Shown: positions 7,597-17,310 of the stretch, one piece after another | Position numbering within the stretch: position 1 is the first letter of the stretch | Layout: each line of letters opens with the position of its first letter | Translations under genes and position numbers: made by a program | NCBI RefSeq assembly: GCF_025642255.1 | Contig: NZ_CP106759.1 | Span: 2,011,501 to 2,075,500 of the forward strand | Direction: 5' to 3' | From: Stenotrophomonas maltophilia | Lineage (GTDB): Bacteria; Pseudomonadota; Gammaproteobacteria; Xanthomonadales; Xanthomonadaceae | DNA length: 64,000 nucleotides | Notes under the pieces: model-generated | Told to the model about the DNA's origin: nothing | Seen by the model: the letters and a program-made list of their open reading frames with translations, nothing else | Database searches by the model: none

Positions 7597-10500
7597 GCCG
7601 GACCTTGGCGAAGTTCCGCTCCAGGGCCATGTTCACGTTCGTCGGCGGCGTCCTGGTGATCAATCCCGCCTTCGCACAGGAGGCCTCCACGACCACCGCA
7701 CAACCGCCTACGGCGCAGACGCAGCCCACGCAGCCTACTCAGCTGGACGCGGTGCAGGTGACCGGTATCCGCAACAGCCTCAGCCAGGCCATGGACATCA
7801 AGCGAGATTCGGCTGGCGTGGTGGACGCGATCAGTGCCGAGGACATCGGCAAGTTCCCCGATACCAACCTGGCGGAGTCGCTGCAGCGCATCACCGGCAT
7901 CTCCATCGAGCGCCGTGACGGCGAAGGTGCGCAGGTCACGGCACGCGGCTTCGGTCCGCAGTTCAACATGGTGACCCTCAACGGACGCCAGATGCCCGGT
8001 GCCGATGCATTCGGTGCGTCCGGGCAGGTCGCCATCGGTGGCGTCGACGGTGGCACCCGCGCCTTCAACTTCGCGCAGCTGGCCGCCGAGGCCATCAACG
8101 GCATCGAGGTCTACAAGACCAGCCAGGCGCAGGTACCCAGCGGCGGCATCGGCGCGACGATCAACATCCTGACCGCGCGGCCGCTGGATCACGAAGGGAT
8201 CATCGCCAATGCCGGCGCGAAGCTCGTCTCGGACCGCAGCCAGCCGTTCGACAATGATCTGACGCCGGAGCTGTCGGGCATCTTCAGTTACAGCAATCCG
8301 GAAAAGACCTTCGGTGTGAGCCTGAGCGCGAGCCAGCAGAAGCGCAAGGGCGGCTCGGTGCAGGCCACGGAGAACTACTGGAACGTGCAGCCGTGGACGG
8401 GCTCGATGCCCGGCAACCCGACGGTGGTCAACGCGCCGGAGATCGGCCAGCTCTATGCACGCCCGAACGACCTGCGCTATGCATTCTCGGAGTTCGAGCG
8501 GGAACGCGTGAACGGCCAGGCCGTTCTGCAGTTCGCGCCCACGGACAGCCTGACCCTGACCGTGGACTACACCTACTCGACCAACGAGATCACCGAGAAC
8601 CGTGGCGAGCAGGGCATGTGGCTGCAGAACAGCAACTACACCAACGTCCAGTTCGATACCAGTGGTGCAGTGGCCACCCCGGTCTACATCCGCGAAATCG
8701 CCGGCACCAAGGATTTCGGGTTGGAACAGCAGCGCAGCATGCAGGAGTACAAGCTGGGATCGCTTGGCTTCAATGCCGTGTGGAATGTCACCGACCGCTT
8801 CAAGCTGAGCTTCGACGCACACAATTCGAAGAACGAGAGTCGTCCGAATGATCCGCTCACCGGCGGCGGCTCGATCTTCATGAGCATTGCCGGCACCAAC
8901 AACTGTACCCGTGGCCCCCATTGCGGTGGTTCCTGGGTGCAGGAACTGGAGTTCAACAATGGTCTGCCGGTCGGCACCCAGACCTGGTATCCCAGCACGG
9001 CAGATGCGATCGCCGGCACCAACGGCGTGGTCAACCCGGGCTTCCAGGAGGGCGAGATCGGCACCCAGGTGCTGCGTGTCAACGCACAGTCGCAGGTGAG
9101 CGAGATCAAGCAGGCCCGCGTGGACGGCGAATGGAACTTCGACCAGGGGCGGTTCCAGTTCGGCGTGGATACCAACAAGTCGACCACGCACCGCATCCAG
9201 GCAGCCGAGGCCTACTCGACCCTGGGCGACTGGGGCGTGGCCAACGTGAACCGGGATACCGATGCAGGGCTCATGGATCTGCTGCGTCCGGTCAACATCG
9301 TCGGCCTGTTCGACGACTACAGCGCCAGCAGCTGGCCCGCATGGCGCGGCAACGCCGGCCAGCTCGCACAGTGGGCGGCGGACGAATATGGCGTGGGACT
9401 GGGAGTCAGCCCGCAACGCGCGGCCGACAACTTCGTGGAAGAGAAGACCAAGGCGGCCTACTTCCAGGTGGAACTGGATGGCCAGCTGGGCAGCATGCGC
9501 ACCAATACCCGGCTGGGCGTGCGCTACGAGACCACCGACGTGGTCTCGACCTCGGTGATCGCCGTTCCCGAGTCCATCGAGTGGCAGGCCAACAACGATT
9601 TCCGCATCGTGCTGTCCGACGAGCAGCAGCCCTTCACCGAGAAGGCAAGGTACAGCTACATCCTGCCCAATCTCGATTTCAGCATCGATTTCACCGATGA
9701 GCTGAAGGGCCGTGCGTCGTTCGGCAAGAGCATCGCCCGCGCGCCCTACGGCAATCTCTATGCGGGCCCGGGCGCACAGCAGCCGTTCGGATCGGTGCTG
9801 ATCGATCCGTCGTCGCGCGCCAGCGGCAACGCGCAGAATCCCAGCCTGAAGCCGCTGGAATCGGACAACCTCGACCTCGGGCTGGAGTGGTATTTCGCCG
9901 ACGCCAGCTATGTGTCGTTGACCTACTGGAACAAGTCGGTCGACAACTTCATCGGCAATACCGTTGTCCAGGAGAGCCTGTACGGGCTGACCGATCCCAC
10001 GTCCGGCCCGGATGCGCGTGCGGCTCTGGACTTCCTCACCAGTGCAGCCTGCGTCTCCCAGGTCGGTGCCGCCAATGCGGCCGCCTGCTCGGCCAACGAC
10101 ACCTCGCTGTTCACCGCGCTGGCGTTGCTGCGCAACAACCCCGCCGGACTGGCGGCCTACAACGGAACCGACGCGCAGGTGCTGGCCACCGAAGCGGCCT
10201 ACGATCTGTATGGCCAGGCGGACGATCCGCTGTACCAGTTCAATGTCAACCGCCCGATCAACCAGAACAAGTCCAAGCTGCACGGCTGGGAGCTCGGCGG
10301 GCAGTACTTCTTCGGCGACACCGGTTTCGGCGTGCTGGCCAACTACACGATCGTCAGCGGCGACGTCGGCTACAACAATGGCGGCGATCCGGGCATCGAC
10401 CAGTTCTCGCTCACCGGTCTGAGTGATACCGCCAACGCCATGCTCATGTACGAGAAGTACGGCTGGTCGGTCCGCCTGGCGTGGAACTGGCGCGACCAGT

Positions 10501-10730
10501 ACCTGATCCTGGCCAACCAGGGCGCCAGCCGCAATCCCTACTATGTGGAGGCTTACGAGCAGTGGGATCTGAGCGTGAACTACACGCTGGACGACCACTG
10601 GTCGTTCGGACTGGAAGCGATCAACCTGACCGGCGAGGACGTACGCTGGCGCTCGCGCACGTCGCAGATGATCGTGAAGCTGGCTGACCAGAGCCCACGC
10701 TACATGCTGGGTGTCCGTTACAAGTTCTGA
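7593..10730 (+). CDS. TonB-dependent outer-membrane receptor, xylan/xylo-oligosaccharide locus
   Basis: This 1045-residue outer-membrane transporter would import large xylo-oligosaccharides using TonB energy. After a signal peptide ending near VINPAFAQ come a Gln/Thr/Pro-rich linker and a plug domain: LDAVQVTGIRNSLSQAM, then GKFPDTNLAESLQRITGISI. The plug is typical of the large Caulobacter/Xanthomonas TonB receptor class. A 22-strand barrel follows, ending in the canonical C-terminal aromatic ..MLGVRYKF. GAGG at 7581-7584 supports the ATG at 7593. It is preceded by a xyl-box and followed by sapC, cupin and halogenase genes. Xylan specificity is inferred from the locus and operator. Confidence 0.9.
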   Translation: MSRTLAKFRSRAMFTFVGGVLVINPAFAQEASTTTAQPPTAQTQPTQPTQLDAVQVTGIRNSLSQAMDIKRDSAGVVDAISAEDIGKFPDTNLAESLQRITGISIERRDGEGAQVTARGFGPQFNMVTLNGRQMPGADAFGASGQVAIGGVDGGTRAFNFAQLAAEAINGIEVYKTSQAQVPSGGIGATINILTARPLDHEGIIANAGAKLVSDRSQPFDNDLTPELSGIFSYSNPEKTFGVSLSASQQKRKGGSVQATENYWNVQPWTGSMPGNPTVVNAPEIGQLYARPNDLRYAFSEFERERVNGQAVLQFAPTDSLTLTVDYTYSTNEITENRGEQGMWLQNSNYTNVQFDTSGAVATPVYIREIAGTKDFGLEQQRSMQEYKLGSLGFNAVWNVTDRFKLSFDAHNSKNESRPNDPLTGGGSIFMSIAGTNNCTRGPHCGGSWVQELEFNNGLPVGTQTWYPSTADAIAGTNGVVNPGFQEGEIGTQVLRVNAQSQVSEIKQARVDGEWNFDQGRFQFGVDTNKSTTHRIQAAEAYSTLGDWGVANVNRDTDAGLMDLLRPVNIVGLFDDYSASSWPAWRGNAGQLAQWAADEYGVGLGVSPQRAADNFVEEKTKAAYFQVELDGQLGSMRTNTRLGVRYETTDVVSTSVIAVPESIEWQANNDFRIVLSDEQQPFTEKARYSYILPNLDFSIDFTDELKGRASFGKSIARAPYGNLYAGPGAQQPFGSVLIDPSSRASGNAQNPSLKPLESDNLDLGLEWYFADASYVSLTYWNKSVDNFIGNTVVQESLYGLTDPTSGPDARAALDFLTSAACVSQVGAANAAACSANDTSLFTALALLRNNPAGLAAYNGTDAQVLATEAAYDLYGQADDPLYQFNVNRPINQNKSKLHGWELGGQYFFGDTGFGVLANYTIVSGDVGYNNGGDPGIDQFSLTGLSDTANAMLMYEKYGWSVRLAWNWRDQYLILANQGASRNPYYVEAYEQWDLSVNYTLDDHWSFGLEAINLTGEDVRWRSRTSQMIVKLADQSPRYMLGVRYKF

Positions 10731-10753
10731 GTCTGGCGACGGACCCGTCCGGC

Positions 10754-10783
10754 GCGGTACCGTTGTCCCGGCAACGGTACCGC
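10754..10783 (+). terminator. Perfect 12-bp hairpin after the TonB-dependent receptor
   Basis: GCGGTACCGTTG (10754-10765), a six-base loop and CAACGGTACCGC (10772-10783) form a perfect 12-bp stem 23 bases after the receptor stop. There is no U-tract. It may attenuate or stabilise the receptor mRNA ahead of sapC, or be a partial terminator. Confidence 0.5.
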
Positions 10784-10867
10784 ACGGGCCTGTCCTGACG
10801 CAGCACCTGTCGCACGTGCCGGCGGTACCCTGCCGGCCACTGGCCCCGCACCGGACTGGACGCCCTG

Positions 10868-11626
10868 ATGGCCCGCTATGAAATGCTCAACAACATCGCC
10901 CATCGGGACCTGAGGGTCGCCACCGGCTTCGGCCCCGAGTTCGGCGACGCCGTGGGCATGGTGCCGGCCTATCCCAGCGAGTTCGCCGAACTGCAGCGGG
11001 AATATCCCATCTTCCTGCGCAAACAGGCCGGATCGGGCGAATGGCAGGCCGTCGCCCTGCTCGGGTTTGAACAGCACGAGAACCTGTTCCTGCAGGACGG
11101 CCGCTGGAACGCCTCCTATCTTCCGGGAGCCGCAGCGAAGGGGCCGTTCCTGATCGGATTCCAGGAGCATTACGTCGACGGTGTGCTCACCCGGGAGGCG
11201 GTGATGCATGTCGATCTGGACCATCCCCGGGTCAACACCGACGCCGGCGAGCCGCTGTTCCTGCCGCAGGGTGGGAACACCCCCTACCTCGACCACATCG
11301 CCGGCGTGCTGCGTGGCATCCATGATGGCAGCGCGTTCGGCGCCGCGATGTTTGCAATGCTCGACGAAAGCGGACTGATCCAGCCGGTCACGCTCGATGT
11401 GCAGATCACGCAGCATCACCGGGTGAGCGTGAACGGATTGCACGGCATCGACCGTGAGCGCCTGGCGCTGCTGGACGACTCGACGCTGGCCGCGCTGAAT
11501 CGCGCTGGCTGCCTTGAGGGTGCCTACCTGATGCTGGCGTCGCTGCACAACATGCGCCGCCTGATCGCCGAGAAGCAGCGACGCCTGCGCGCGCAGGATG
11601 CAGCAGCGTCCACGGCCAGGAACTGA
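10868..11626 (+). CDS. SapC family protein
   Basis: This 252-residue protein is recognised by MVPAYPSEFAELQREYPIFLRK near residues 36-57 and the GFQEHYVDG segment, features of the SapC family (named for a Campylobacter S-layer locus). It lacks a signal peptide. In Xanthomonadaceae, Caulobacter and sphingomonads, SapC genes recur beside TonB-dependent receptors for plant glycans, usually with a cupin-8 protein and a tryptophan-halogenase homologue, exactly as here. The biochemical role is unknown. It sits 137 bases after the receptor and 9 bases before the cupin gene, so co-transcription of the three small genes is likely. Confidence 0.8.
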   Translation: MARYEMLNNIAHRDLRVATGFGPEFGDAVGMVPAYPSEFAELQREYPIFLRKQAGSGEWQAVALLGFEQHENLFLQDGRWNASYLPGAAAKGPFLIGFQEHYVDGVLTREAVMHVDLDHPRVNTDAGEPLFLPQGGNTPYLDHIAGVLRGIHDGSAFGAAMFAMLDESGLIQPVTLDVQITQHHRVSVNGLHGIDRERLALLDDSTLAALNRAGCLEGAYLMLASLHNMRRLIAEKQRRLRAQDAAASTARN

Positions 11627-11635
11627 GGGCGGGCG

Positions 11636-12652
11636 ATGGGGGCTACGATGCGGATACTGGAGGGCATCGATCCTGCTGCGCTGCCTCTGGCCTCGCTGGT
11701 CGAGGCCGGAGAGCCGGTAGTGCTGCGAGGCATTGCGTCAAACTGGCCGCTGGTCGAGGCTGGACAACGCTCCACGCTGGACGCGCTGGCCTACCTGGGC
11801 GGCGTCGACGCGGGCGTGCCCATCCAGTACTCGTTCGGCGGGCCAGACATCGACGGGCGCCCGTTCTACACCGCCGACTTCAGCCGGCTGAACTTCGAGG
11901 TCCGTCGGGCATCGCTCAGCGAGGTGCTGGACGGGATCGCCTCGACGCTGCATGAGCCAAGACCGCCCACCTACTACGTGGCGTCGCTGCCGGTGGAGCG
12001 GGCATTGCTGCCGGCATTCGCACAGGCCAACCAGGCAGGGTTGGCAGGGCAGGGCATCGACGCGTTGGCCAGCATCTGGATCGGCAACCGCGTCACCGCA
12101 TCGTGCCATTTCGATACCCCCGACAACCTTGCGTGCTGCGCGGTGGGCCGACGCGAGTTCACGCTGTTCCCGCCCGAACAGATCGACAATCTCTACCCAG
12201 GCCCGCTGGATCCCACGCCAGGCGGCCAGGTGGTGAGCGTGGTGGACTTCGAACGTCCCGACTTCGACCGGTATCCCCGCTTCAGGGAGGCCCTGGCGAG
12301 TGCACGCAGCGCAGTGCTGGAGCCAGGGGATGCCATCTTCATTCCCAGCATGTGGTGGCACCATGTGCGCAGCCTGGCGCCGTTCAATGTGCTGGTGAAC
12401 TACTGGTGGCGTAGCTCGCCGGCCTTCCTCGGCTCGCCCCTGCCGGCGCTGCACCATGCGATGTGGGCCCTGCGCGATCTGCCCGCGCGTGAAAAGAAGG
12501 CGTGGGAAGCGCTCTTCCAGTATTACGTATTCGGCCCCGGCGAGCGAGCGGGGCAGCACCTGCCCGACGATGCGCGGGGGGATCTTGCACCGTTCGACGA
12601 GCAGCGCGCGCGCCGCATGCGCGCGATGCTGCTGGGCAGACTCAACCGCTGA
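11636..12652 (+). CDS. Cupin-like (JmjC/cupin_8) Fe(II)/2-oxoglutarate-type protein
   Basis: This 338-residue protein has the JmjC-like cupin_8 fold. The metal site is readable: CHFDTPDN gives the H-x-D pair in the middle, and MWWHHVRSL supplies the distal His about 85 residues later. GDAIFIPSMWWH is the typical strand before it. This suggests an active Fe(II)/2-oxoglutarate hydroxylase, with substrate unknown. It lies between sapC (9-base gap) and the halogenase homologue (8-base gap), as in other TonB-receptor loci of the family. A second ATG at 11648 is possible. Confidence 0.8.
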   Translation: MGATMRILEGIDPAALPLASLVEAGEPVVLRGIASNWPLVEAGQRSTLDALAYLGGVDAGVPIQYSFGGPDIDGRPFYTADFSRLNFEVRRASLSEVLDGIASTLHEPRPPTYYVASLPVERALLPAFAQANQAGLAGQGIDALASIWIGNRVTASCHFDTPDNLACCAVGRREFTLFPPEQIDNLYPGPLDPTPGGQVVSVVDFERPDFDRYPRFREALASARSAVLEPGDAIFIPSMWWHHVRSLAPFNVLVNYWWRSSPAFLGSPLPALHHAMWALRDLPAREKKAWEALFQYYVFGPGERAGQHLPDDARGDLAPFDEQRARRMRAMLLGRLNR

Positions 12653-12660
12653 GGGGCACC

Positions 12661-14193
12661 GTGATCGATACCGCGAGCACAGCAGAAGGGCGCATCCGCA
12701 AGGTGGTCATTGCCGGCGGTGGCACCGCCGGTTGGCTGGCCGGATGTGCGCTGTCCCATCAATTCCGCGACCAGCTGGACATCACCCTGGTCGAGTCCGA
12801 GCAGATCGGTACGGTCGGTGTCGGCGAGTCCACCGTACCGCCCATCCGCACTTTCCATCACTTTCTGCAGATCGACGAGCAGGAGTTCCTGCGCGCGGTG
12901 GCCGGCACGTTCAAGCTGTCGATCTCGTTCGAGAACTGGCGCCTGCCGGGCGAGCGCTTCTTCCATCCGTTCGGCACCATCGGACATGGCACCTGGGCCA
13001 CGCCGTTCCACCATTTCTGGCTGGACAGCCTCCGCCGCGGGATGCCATCGGATCTGGGCGATTTCTGCCTGGAGAGCGTCGCCTCGCGCGACGACCGCTT
13101 CTCGCTGCAGACCCAGCCGCAGCCCAGCTACGCCTATCACTTCGATGCCGGTCTCTACGCCCGGTTCCTGCGCCGCAGAGCCGAGGCGCACGGCCTGCGA
13201 CGGGTGGAGGGCAGGATCGCCGAGGTCAGACAGCATGCGCATGATGGTTCGGTGCAGTGGCTGGTGCTGGACGACGGGCAGGTCATCGAGGGCGATCTGT
13301 TCATCGACTGCACCGGCTTCCGTGGCCTTCTGATCGAGCAGACATTGAAGACCGGCTATGAGGACTGGCACGAATGGCTGCCGTGCGATCGTGCCGTCGC
13401 GGTACAGACCGAATCGGTCGCTCCACCGGTGCCGTACACCCGGGCCATCGCCCATGAAGCCGGATGGCGTTGGCATATCGCGCTGCAGCACCGCGTCGGA
13501 TGCGGGCTGGTCTATTCCAGCCGGCACATGTCCGACGACGAGGCGAGGGCGAAGCTGCTGCGCGACGTGGGCGCACCACCGCTGCGCGAACCCTGGCAGG
13601 TGCCCTTCCGCAGTGGACGCCGTCTGCAGGCCTGGAACAGGAATGTGGTGGCGCTGGGGCTGGCCAGTGGCTTCATCGAACCGTTGGAATCCACCAGCAT
13701 CCATCTGACGATCAGCGCCGTGGTGCGGCTGATCCAGTTGTTTCCGTTCGATGGGATCGCGGCCTCACTGGTGCAGCTCTACAACGAGGTCAGTCGCCAG
13801 GAGATGGAACACGTGCGCGATTTCATCATCCTGCATTACCACGCCACCCAGCGCGAAGAGCCGTTGTGGAAGGCGTGCCGCGAGATGGCGGTGCCCGAGT
13901 CGTTGCAGCAGCGGCTGCGCGCCTGGCGTGAGCGCGCGCACGCGTGGCAGGACCCCGGCGAGCTGTTCCGGGTCGAGTCGTGGACCAGTGTGCTGCTTGG
14001 CCAGGGCATCCAACCGGGCCGCCCGCACCCGCTTGCGCGGGCACTGAGTGACGCCGACCTGCGCACGCTGCTGAAACGCATCCAGCAGCCGGTGCGGCAG
14101 GCGGCCACGCAGATGCCATCGCAGGCGGAATTCATCGACCGCTATTGCCGGTCGGGCCCCGAGGTATGGCACGCGAACAGGGCGGCGTCGTAA
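12661..14193 (+). CDS. Flavin-dependent tryptophan halogenase family protein
   Basis: This 510-residue FAD-dependent protein has the N-terminal nucleotide-binding motif VIAGGGTAGWLAG, then GVGESTVPPI. Lys in GTFKLSISFENW occupies the position of the catalytic lysine of PrnA/RebH. GWRWHIALQ corresponds to the WxWxI signature that separates halogenases from monooxygenases. The start is a GTG at 12661 with GAGGGG upstream, overlapping no neighbour. It ends a receptor-sapC-cupin-halogenase run and is followed by a terminator. The natural substrate in these sugar-uptake loci is not known; halogenation itself is inferred from retained motifs. Confidence 0.85.
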   Translation: MIDTASTAEGRIRKVVIAGGGTAGWLAGCALSHQFRDQLDITLVESEQIGTVGVGESTVPPIRTFHHFLQIDEQEFLRAVAGTFKLSISFENWRLPGERFFHPFGTIGHGTWATPFHHFWLDSLRRGMPSDLGDFCLESVASRDDRFSLQTQPQPSYAYHFDAGLYARFLRRRAEAHGLRRVEGRIAEVRQHAHDGSVQWLVLDDGQVIEGDLFIDCTGFRGLLIEQTLKTGYEDWHEWLPCDRAVAVQTESVAPPVPYTRAIAHEAGWRWHIALQHRVGCGLVYSSRHMSDDEARAKLLRDVGAPPLREPWQVPFRSGRRLQAWNRNVVALGLASGFIEPLESTSIHLTISAVVRLIQLFPFDGIAASLVQLYNEVSRQEMEHVRDFIILHYHATQREEPLWKACREMAVPESLQQRLRAWRERAHAWQDPGELFRVESWTSVLLGQGIQPGRPHPLARALSDADLRTLLKRIQQPVRQAATQMPSQAEFIDRYCRSGPEVWHANRAAS

Positions 14194-14311
14194 CAGGTCT
14201 GCCTGCAGATGCCGCGACGGCGAGCAGGGTTTTGCGTTGCAGCACGCTTTTTCCGCCGCGGCTGGTTACAGTGCGGCATCACGGCGGGCGGCACGCACGC
14301 CGTGCAAACGA

Positions 14312-14340
14312 GGAGGCAGTGCAACAAGGCCTCCTTTTTT
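14312..14340 (+). terminator. Rho-independent terminator after the halogenase gene
   Basis: GGAGGC (14312-14317), an 11-base loop and GCCTCC (14329-14334) are followed directly by six T residues. It lies 119 bases after the halogenase stop and just before the xylB operator, separating the receptor unit from the xylBA operon. Confidence 0.8.
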
Positions 14341-14352
14341 GAATGTCAGAAA

Positions 14353-14366
14353 TGGTAGCGCTAACT
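14353..14366. promoter_or_regulatory. xyl-box operator upstream of xylB
   Basis: TGGTAGCGCTAACT differs from the Xanthomonas xyl-box core at only the last base, and shares the TGGTAGCGCTA core with the copy at 7343-7356. It ends 24 bases before the xylB ATG, a position where a bound LacI-type repressor would block transcription. Confidence 0.8.
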
Positions 14367-14390
14367 TTTCGGTGTTCGGAGGCGGTTTCG

Positions 14391-15884
14391 ATGGGTCTGG
14401 TTGCCGGTATCGACGCAGGAACGCAGAGTTTGAAGGTGCTGGTCTACGACCCGGAGGCGCGTGCCGTTGTCGCCCGTACCAGCGCGGCGCTGGAGATGAG
14501 TAGCGGCGCCGATGGCAGCCGGGAACAGGTGCCAGCGGACTGGGTGGCGGCGCTGCGCACCTGCTTCGACGGGATTGATCCATCGCTCCGGTCACGCATT
14601 GCAGGTCTGGCCGTATCAGGCCAGCAGCACGGCTTCGTGCCGCTCGATGCGGCGGGCGACGTGCTGGCGCCGGCCAAGCTCTGGTGCGATACCAGCACGT
14701 CGGCCGAATGCACCCGGATCATGGACGCCGCCGGCGGAATCGACCGGACCATTGCACTGGCCGGCAATCCGATCCTTGCCGGCTATACGGCCTCCAAGCT
14801 GCCGTGGACGAAGACGCATCGCCCGGCAGCCTATGCGCGGCTGGCGACCATCCTGCTGCCGCACGACTATCTCAATTTCGTGTTGACCGGGCAGCGGTTC
14901 TGCGAGCACGGAGATGCCTCCGGCACGGGCTGGCTTGATGTGCGCACGCGCACGTGGTCGCAGGCGCTGCTGCGCGCCACGGATCCGGACCGCGATCTTG
15001 CTGCCTGCCTTCCGCCCATCGCCCCACCCGACGCGCTGTTCGATATCGACACTGCGGCGGCCCGCATGCTCGGACTGCCGGTGACGGTGAAGGTGGCGGT
15101 CGGCGGCGGCGACAACATGATGGCGGCCATCGGCACCGGCTGCGTCATGGAAGGCCGCCTGGCGATGAGCCTGGGCACGTCGGGCACGTTGTTTGCCTAC
15201 TCCGATTCACCGGTGATCGATCCGGACGGGGCCTGGGCCGCCTTCTGCTCTTCCACCGGCGGCTGGCTGCCGCTGATCTGCACGATGAACTGCACCGTCG
15301 TGACCGAGCAGGTAGCGAGCACCTTCGGTTTCAGTACGCGTGACGGCGATGCCCACCTCGACGCGACGTCGCCCGGCGCTGGCGGATTGGTCATGCTGCC
15401 GTTCCTCAATGGTGAGCGCACCCCCGACCTGCCGCTGGGCAAGGGTGTGCTGGCCGGCCTGGACACCCACAACTTCACGCCGGCGCACATCTACCGCGCT
15501 GCCATGGAAGGGGCGACCTACAGCCTGAAGTTCGGCTACGACGCGTTCAGACGCGCCGGCATGCAGTTCGACCGCATCGTGCTTACCGGGGGTGGCAGCA
15601 ACAGTGCCGCGTGGCGGCAGCTGGTGGCCGATGTGTTCGGACTGCCGGTCGACGTGCCGGTGCAGGCCGAAGGCGCGGCATTCGGTGCGGCGCTGCAGGC
15701 CCTGTGGGCCATCGGGCGGTCGCAGGGTGATGCCGCGCCGATCAGCGAGGTCACCGCGCAGCATGTCCGCGTGGACCCGGCACTGTCCGCGCGTCCGGAT
15801 TCCGGCCGCAGTGCGGCCTATGCCTCCGCCTATTCGCGCTTTCTCCGCCATCTCGAGGCCGTCACGCCGCTGCAGCGCGGCTGA
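14391..15884 (+). CDS. xylB: Xylulokinase (FGGY family)
   Basis: This 497-residue kinase phosphorylates D-xylulose, the product of the xylose isomerase encoded next. The N-terminal ATPase motif [15 protein letters not shown], the mid-protein [14 protein letters not shown] and the C-terminal [15 protein letters not shown] region (read as [15 protein letters not shown]) are FGGY-kinase hallmarks; [11 protein letters not shown] matches xylulokinases. GGAGG nine bases upstream fixes the ATG at 14391 over the earlier one at 14343, which would lie inside or before the operator. It is the first gene of a xylB-xylA-symporter-GH3 operon. Confidence 0.92.
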   Translation: MGLVAGIDAGTQSLKVLVYDPEARAVVARTSAALEMSSGADGSREQVPADWVAALRTCFDGIDPSLRSRIAGLAVSGQQHGFVPLDAAGDVLAPAKLWCDTSTSAECTRIMDAAGGIDRTIALAGNPILAGYTASKLPWTKTHRPAAYARLATILLPHDYLNFVLTGQRFCEHGDASGTGWLDVRTRTWSQALLRATDPDRDLAACLPPIAPPDALFDIDTAAARMLGLPVTVKVAVGGGDNMMAAIGTGCVMEGRLAMSLGTSGTLFAYSDSPVIDPDGAWAAFCSSTGGWLPLICTMNCTVVTEQVASTFGFSTRDGDAHLDATSPGAGGLVMLPFLNGERTPDLPLGKGVLAGLDTHNFTPAHIYRAAMEGATYSLKFGYDAFRRAGMQFDRIVLTGGGSNSAAWRQLVADVFGLPVDVPVQAEGAAFGAALQALWAIGRSQGDAAPISEVTAQHVRVDPALSARPDSGRSAAYASAYSRFLRHLEAVTPLQRG

Positions 15885-15930
15885 GGTCCGCCTCCCTCCA
15901 ACATCCCGCACAACGACAGGAGCACCTACC

Positions 15931-17265
15931 ATGACCACGCAGCCCTTCATCGGCGCCAAAGAGTACTTCCCGGGCGTCGGCCGCATTCCGTTCGAGGGCA
16001 GGGACTCGGACAATCCGCTCGCCTTCAAGGTCTACGACGCGAACCGGGTCATCGGCGGCAAGACCATGCAGGAGCACCTGCGCTTCGCCGTGTGCTACTG
16101 GCACACCTTCTGCAACGCCGGCCACGATCCGTTCGGACCGGGAACCCGGCAGTTTCCGTGGGAGGCCGGTTCGCCGCTGGCCACTGCAGAGGCGAAGGTC
16201 GATGCAGCCTTCGAGTTCTTCACCAAGCTGGGTGTGCCGTACTGGTGCTTCCATGACATCGACCTGGCGCCGGATGCAGACGACATCGGCCAGTACCAGA
16301 AGAATCTCACGCACATGGTGCGCCTGGCCAAGGCCCGCCAGGACGCCACCGGGGTCAAGCTGCTGTGGGGTACGGCCAATCTGTTCTCGCACCCGCGCTA
16401 CATGAACGGCGCATCGACCAATCCTGATTTCGCCGTCGTTGCCCGTGCCGCGGTGCAGGTGAAGGCCGCGCTGGATGCCACCGTCGAGCTGGGGGGCGAG
16501 CACTACGTGTTCTGGGGTGGGCGCGAAGGCTACGCGTCGCTGGCCAATACGCAGATGAAGCGCGAGATCGAGCATTTCGCGCGGTTCCTGACGATGGCCC
16601 GCGACTACGGCCGCAGCATCGGCCTGAAAGGCAACTTCCTCATCGAGCCCAAGCCGATGGAGCCGATGAAGCACCAGTACGATTTCGACAGCGCGACCGT
16701 GGTGGGCTTCCTGAAGGAGCACGGGCTGGACAAGGACTTCAAGCTCAACATCGAAGCGAACCACGCCACGCTCTCGGGGCACACCTTCGAGCATGACCTG
16801 CAGGTGGCCTCCGACCATGGCCTGCTTGGCAGCATCGATGCCAACCGTGGCAATGCGCAGAACGGGTGGGACACCGATCAGTTCCCGAGCGATCTGTACG
16901 ACACCGTAGGCGCGATGCTGGTCGTGCTGCGGCAGGGTGGCCTGGAGGGCGGGCTGAATTTCGACGCCAAGGTGCGCCGGGAGTCGACTGACCTGGAAGA
17001 CCTGTTCATTGCCCACATCGGCGGCATGGACGCGTTCGCACGAGGTCTGGAAGTGGCACACGCACTGCTCACCGAGTCGCCGTGGGAGCAGTGGCGCAGG
17101 GAACGCTACGCCAGCTTCGACACGGGGGCCGGCAAGGATTTCGAGCGCGGCACGCTGAGCCTTGCCGACCTGGCCACGCTGGCCGCCGATAACGGCGAGC
17201 CGCGCCAGACCAGCGGCAAGCAGGAACGCTACGAGAACCTGCTCAACCAGTATCTGCTGCGCTGA
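15931..17265 (+). CDS. xylA: Xylose isomerase
   Basis: This 444-residue cytoplasmic enzyme converts D-xylose to D-xylulose. It begins [13 protein letters not shown], shows the catalytic His segment ([13 protein letters not shown]) and the metal-ligand region ([19 protein letters not shown]), and has the length of class II xylose isomerases. The frame is open far upstream through xylB, but an ACAGGAG site ten bases before 15931 and family similarity fix the start. It follows xylB after 46 bases and precedes the sugar symporter by about 40. Confidence 0.95.
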   Translation: MTTQPFIGAKEYFPGVGRIPFEGRDSDNPLAFKVYDANRVIGGKTMQEHLRFAVCYWHTFCNAGHDPFGPGTRQFPWEAGSPLATAEAKVDAAFEFFTKLGVPYWCFHDIDLAPDADDIGQYQKNLTHMVRLAKARQDATGVKLLWGTANLFSHPRYMNGASTNPDFAVVARAAVQVKAALDATVELGGEHYVFWGGREGYASLANTQMKREIEHFARFLTMARDYGRSIGLKGNFLIEPKPMEPMKHQYDFDSATVVGFLKEHGLDKDFKLNIEANHATLSGHTFEHDLQVASDHGLLGSIDANRGNAQNGWDTDQFPSDLYDTVGAMLVVLRQGGLEGGLNFDAKVRRESTDLEDLFIAHIGGMDAFARGLEVAHALLTESPWEQWRRERYASFDTGAGKDFERGTLSLADLATLAADNGEPRQTSGKQERYENLLNQYLLR

Positions 17266-17310
17266 GCACGGCAGCGTCAAGGCGGCAATGGAGCGATCGA
17301 GGGGATGTCG

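Noticed and set aside
5943..10598. 1551-codon minus-strand open frame
   Set aside because: Only the last 425 codons (the ArsB-like transporter) look like protein; the rest is antisense to the TonB-dependent receptor, a common effect of high GC.
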